64,000 nt of DNA. It comes from Phytoactinopolyspora mesophila. Lineage in GTDB: Bacteria > Actinomycetota > Actinomycetes > Jiangellales > Jiangellaceae. Under the pieces are notes generated by a model, which saw only the letters and a program-made list of their open reading frames with translations, did not search any database and was not told the origin of the DNA. A program made the position numbers and the translations under genes. The stretch lies in the NCBI RefSeq assembly GCF_010122465.1, contig NZ_WLZY01000003.1:62001-126000 (forward strand). The letters run 5' to 3'. This document shows positions 61,907-64,000 of the stretch, one piece after another; position 1 is the stretch's first letter, and each line of letters starts with the position of its first letter.

Positions 61907-63460
61907 ATGAGCCCGCACCAATCACCGGTTGCTATCGGCACCGGTCCGGTTTCCGCACTCGACGTCGTCGCCGTCGCTCGTCACGATGCCCGCGTGGCTT
62001 TGTCCGACGACGCCCGGACCGCCATCGACAAGGGCCGAGCCGTCATCACCGAACTCGCCGGCGACGACGAAGCCCATTACGGCGTGTCGACCGGCTTCGG
62101 CGCGCTGGCCACCCGGCACATCCCCGTCGAGCGACGTGCTGCGCTCCAGCTCTCACTGATCCGCTCCCATGCCGCCGGTTCCGGTACCGAGGTCGAGCGC
62201 GAAGTGGTCCGCGCCATGATGCTGCTCCGGCTGTCGACGCTGGCCACCGGCCGGACCGGGATCCGCCTCGAGACCGCGCAGGCCTATGCCGAGCTGCTCA
62301 ACCACGGCATCACACCGGTGGTGCACGAGTACGGATCGCTCGGCTGCTCCGGAGACCTGGCGCCGCTCTCGCACTGTGCGCTCGCACTGCTTGGCGAGGG
62401 TTGGGTACGCGACGCAAACGGCGACCGCCTACCTGCCGCCGACGCGCTGGCCAGCGCAGGACTACAGCCCGTCACACTGACGGAGAAGGAAGGCCTGGCC
62501 CTGATCAACGGCACCGACGGCATGCTCGGTCAGCTGATCCTGGCCTTGCACGATCTCGATGCCCTGATGGCCATCGCGGACATTGCCGCCGCGACGAGTG
62601 TGGAAGTACTGCTGGGTACCGACGCCGCCTTCGCCGCCGATCTCGTAGCGCTGCGCCCGCACCCCGGCCAGGCTGCCTCGGCCGCCAATCTGCGGGCTCT
62701 GTTGGCCGGCTCCGGCATCATGGCCAGCCATCGGGTGCCCGGAGCGTGTACCCGGGTCCAGGACGCCTACTCCCTGCGGTGCAGCCCTCAGGTACACGGC
62801 GCGGCCCGCGATACCTTTGCGCACGCCCGCACCGTCGCCGACCGGGAACTGACCGCCGCCATCGACAACCCCGTCGTCACCCCCGACGGCCGGGTCGAGT
62901 CGAACGGGAACTTTCACGGCGCTCCCGTCGGCTACGTACTGGACTTCGCCGCGATCGCGGTCGCCGACGTCGCCAGCATCGCCGAGCGCCGCACCGACCG
63001 GATGCTCGACGTCGCCCGCAACCAGGGCATGCCGGCATTCCTCGCGGCCGACCCAGGTGTGGACTCCGGGCACATGATCGCCCAATACACCGCCGCCGGG
63101 ATTGTCTCCGAGCTGAAGCGCCTGGCCGCGCCGTCGTCGGTGGACTCGATTCCGTCGTCGGCGATGCAGGAAGACCATGTCTCGATGGGTTGGTCCGCGG
63201 CACACAAGCTCCGGCGCGCGGTCGATGGGCTCACCCGGGTCCTCGCCGTGGAGATCCTGACCGGTGTCCGCGCCATGGACCTGCGCGCACCCCTGACTCC
63301 CGCACCGGCGACGGCGGCCATCCGCGCGTCCGTACGACGCGATGTTCCCGCGCCCGGGCCCGATCGTTTCCTCACACCCGAGCTCGATGCCGTGGTCGAT
63401 CAGATCCGGTCCGGAGCGCTCACCGCGACCGTGTCCGACGTCATCGGCGAGTTGCACTGA
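61907..63460 (+). CDS. hutH: Histidine ammonia-lyase
   Basis: The 517-aa enzyme deaminates histidine to urocanate, the first hut step. The prosthetic MIO group forms from an Ala-Ser-Gly triplet; here the sequence is GCSGDLAPL (about residue 146), with cysteine in the first position, a variant found in some actinobacterial enzymes. Other HAL landmarks: [10 protein letters not shown] (tyrosine), NGTDGMLGQ and [18 protein letters not shown] 61907 (or 61898) is chosen over a much longer open frame that overlaps the IclR gene. Confidence 0.95.
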   Translation: MSPHQSPVAIGTGPVSALDVVAVARHDARVALSDDARTAIDKGRAVITELAGDDEAHYGVSTGFGALATRHIPVERRAALQLSLIRSHAAGSGTEVEREVVRAMMLLRLSTLATGRTGIRLETAQAYAELLNHGITPVVHEYGSLGCSGDLAPLSHCALALLGEGWVRDANGDRLPAADALASAGLQPVTLTEKEGLALINGTDGMLGQLILALHDLDALMAIADIAAATSVEVLLGTDAAFAADLVALRPHPGQAASAANLRALLAGSGIMASHRVPGACTRVQDAYSLRCSPQVHGAARDTFAHARTVADRELTAAIDNPVVTPDGRVESNGNFHGAPVGYVLDFAAIAVADVASIAERRTDRMLDVARNQGMPAFLAADPGVDSGHMIAQYTAAGIVSELKRLAAPSSVDSIPSSAMQEDHVSMGWSAAHKLRRAVDGLTRVLAVEILTGVRAMDLRAPLTPAPATAAIRASVRRDVPAPGPDRFLTPELDAVVDQIRSGALTATVSDVIGELH

Positions 63461-63692
63461 CTGCCATGAGGAGCCCGGCCTATGGAACAACGCCGCCACA
63501 CGTTACACGTGCCAATTCTCACCCGGCCGTCAACGGCGCTGCCGGTCCGTTGACGGGCACACCTTTCGTTCCCGCGTGGGTGACACACATGCCAACTGTT
63601 GGCGTCGGCGTCACACACATCACACCGATGTACGTCCAGTCCCACACCGGCTCAAATCAGCACTGAGGTTTCCGCCCGAACGAGGAGTTCGT
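63461..63692. promoter_or_regulatory. hutH-hutU intergenic region with palindromes
   Basis: The 232-bp gap contains CACGTTACACGTG (63499-63511), the palindrome GCCAACTGTTGGC (63591-63603) and two copies of a TCACACACATC-like sequence on either side of it. GAGGAG precedes hutU. The gap is long for an operon, so hutU may have its own promoter or regulator site here. Confidence 0.45.
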
Positions 63693-64000
63693 ATGACGCA
63701 GACCCGAATCATCCGGGCGCCGCGAGGCACCCAGCTGACCGCCCGCAGCTGGCAGACCGAGGCACCGCTGCGGATGCTGATGAACAACCTCGATCCCGAG
63801 GTAGCCGAGCGGCCCGAAGACCTTGTCGTGTACGGCGGGACGGGCAAGGCCGCGCGCGACTGGGCCAGCTACGACGCGCTCGTGCGCACGCTCGCCACCA
63901 TCGACGACGACGAGACACTGCTGGTGCAGTCCGGCAAACCCGTCGGTGTGCTGCGCACCCACGAATGGGCCCCGCGAGTGCTCATCGCCAACTCCAACCT
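63693..64000 (+). CDS. hutU: Urocanate hydratase (partial, C-terminus beyond the right edge)
   Basis: The first 102 residues are visible. [53 protein letters not shown] and [28 protein letters not shown] are the conserved N-terminal sequence of urocanase, which hydrates urocanate to imidazolonepropionate using bound NAD+. It follows hutH, as expected for the second step. The strong GAGGAG site fixes the ATG at 63693. Confidence 0.95.
   Translation, partial: MTQTRIIRAPRGTQLTARSWQTEAPLRMLMNNLDPEVAERPEDLVVYGGTGKAARDWASYDALVRTLATIDDDETLLVQSGKPVGVLRTHEWAPRVLIANSN

Noticed and set aside
61306-63666. 786-codon open frame on the + strand spanning the IclR and hutH genes
   Set aside because: Out of frame with hutH and Arg/Pro-rich; hutH itself has complete family motifs.
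1-64000. Biosynthetic gene cluster for a lasso peptide or beta-lactam, suggested by the AsnB-like protein and ATP-grasp proteins
   Set aside because: No precursor peptide, RRE, protease or NRPS/beta-lactam gene is nearby; glycosyltransferases, a polymer exporter and LCP enzymes fit surface glycopolymer synthesis better.

Overview
The window is about 64 kb of high-GC DNA with dense, short-spaced operons, frequent GTG starts, LytR-CpsA-Psr proteins, an LPXTG-type anchored protein, an F420-type LLM oxidoreductase and sugar ABC importers that lack their own ATPase. This points to a Gram-positive actinomycete (Actinomycetota). I cannot fix the genus from sequence alone. No rRNA, tRNA, insertion sequence, prophage or CRISPR array was seen.

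Region 1 (1-22.8 kb) is a cell-surface glycopolymer locus. A leftward operon (asparagine-synthase-like protein, small unknown protein, glycosyltransferase with an unknown C-terminal half, 'sugar-transfer' ATP-grasp protein running off the left edge) faces a rightward gene for a duplicated cyanophycin-synthetase-like ATP-grasp protein. It continues with a WecC/WbpA-type nucleotide-sugar dehydrogenase, a GT4 glycosyltransferase, a coiled-coil protein, a TagGH/Wzm-Wzt type ABC exporter, a GT2 glycosyltransferase coupled to an UppP-like membrane protein, two divergent LytR-CpsA-Psr attachment enzymes, a UDP-glucose dehydrogenase and an MFS transporter. Acetoacetyl-CoA synthetase is an insert in this set. 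The best candidate for an undescribed system is the divergent pair of ATP-grasp/amidotransferase transcription units at the left end, which I infer to amidate or peptidylate a uronic-acid-containing surface polymer.

Region 2 (22.8-24.8 kb) holds a 68-bp tandem repeat array and a membrane-bound diguanylate cyclase.

Region 3 (25-51.8 kb) is carbohydrate catabolism: an amino-sugar/polyol type operon (two Gfo/Idh/MocA oxidoreductases, binding protein, two permeases, NagA) with a divergent GntR regulator; an alpha-galactosidase, ABC importer and CBM-bearing secreted glycosidase operon; a LacI regulator; a six-hairpin glycosidase-like protein with a third ABC importer; and a GH5 glycosidase. None of the three importers has an ATPase gene here, so a shared MsiK-type ATPase elsewhere is expected. 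Between regions lie an LLM oxidoreductase, an acylphosphatase and an acyl-CoA dehydrogenase. A 68-bp near-identical hairpin element occurs twice (35.0 and 44.6 kb).

Region 4 (51.8-64 kb) is mixed: a sortase-anchored protein with a ComEA-like helix-hairpin-helix, a DUF6221-like protein, a methyltransferase, an MFS transporter, an ECF42-type sigma factor with its DGPF/YCII partner and an unusual SDR, an ArsR/ArsO-like/MFS module, and the start of a histidine utilisation operon (IclR regulator, hutH, hutU running off the right edge). Many genes end in strong perfect hairpins, often serving two convergent genes.
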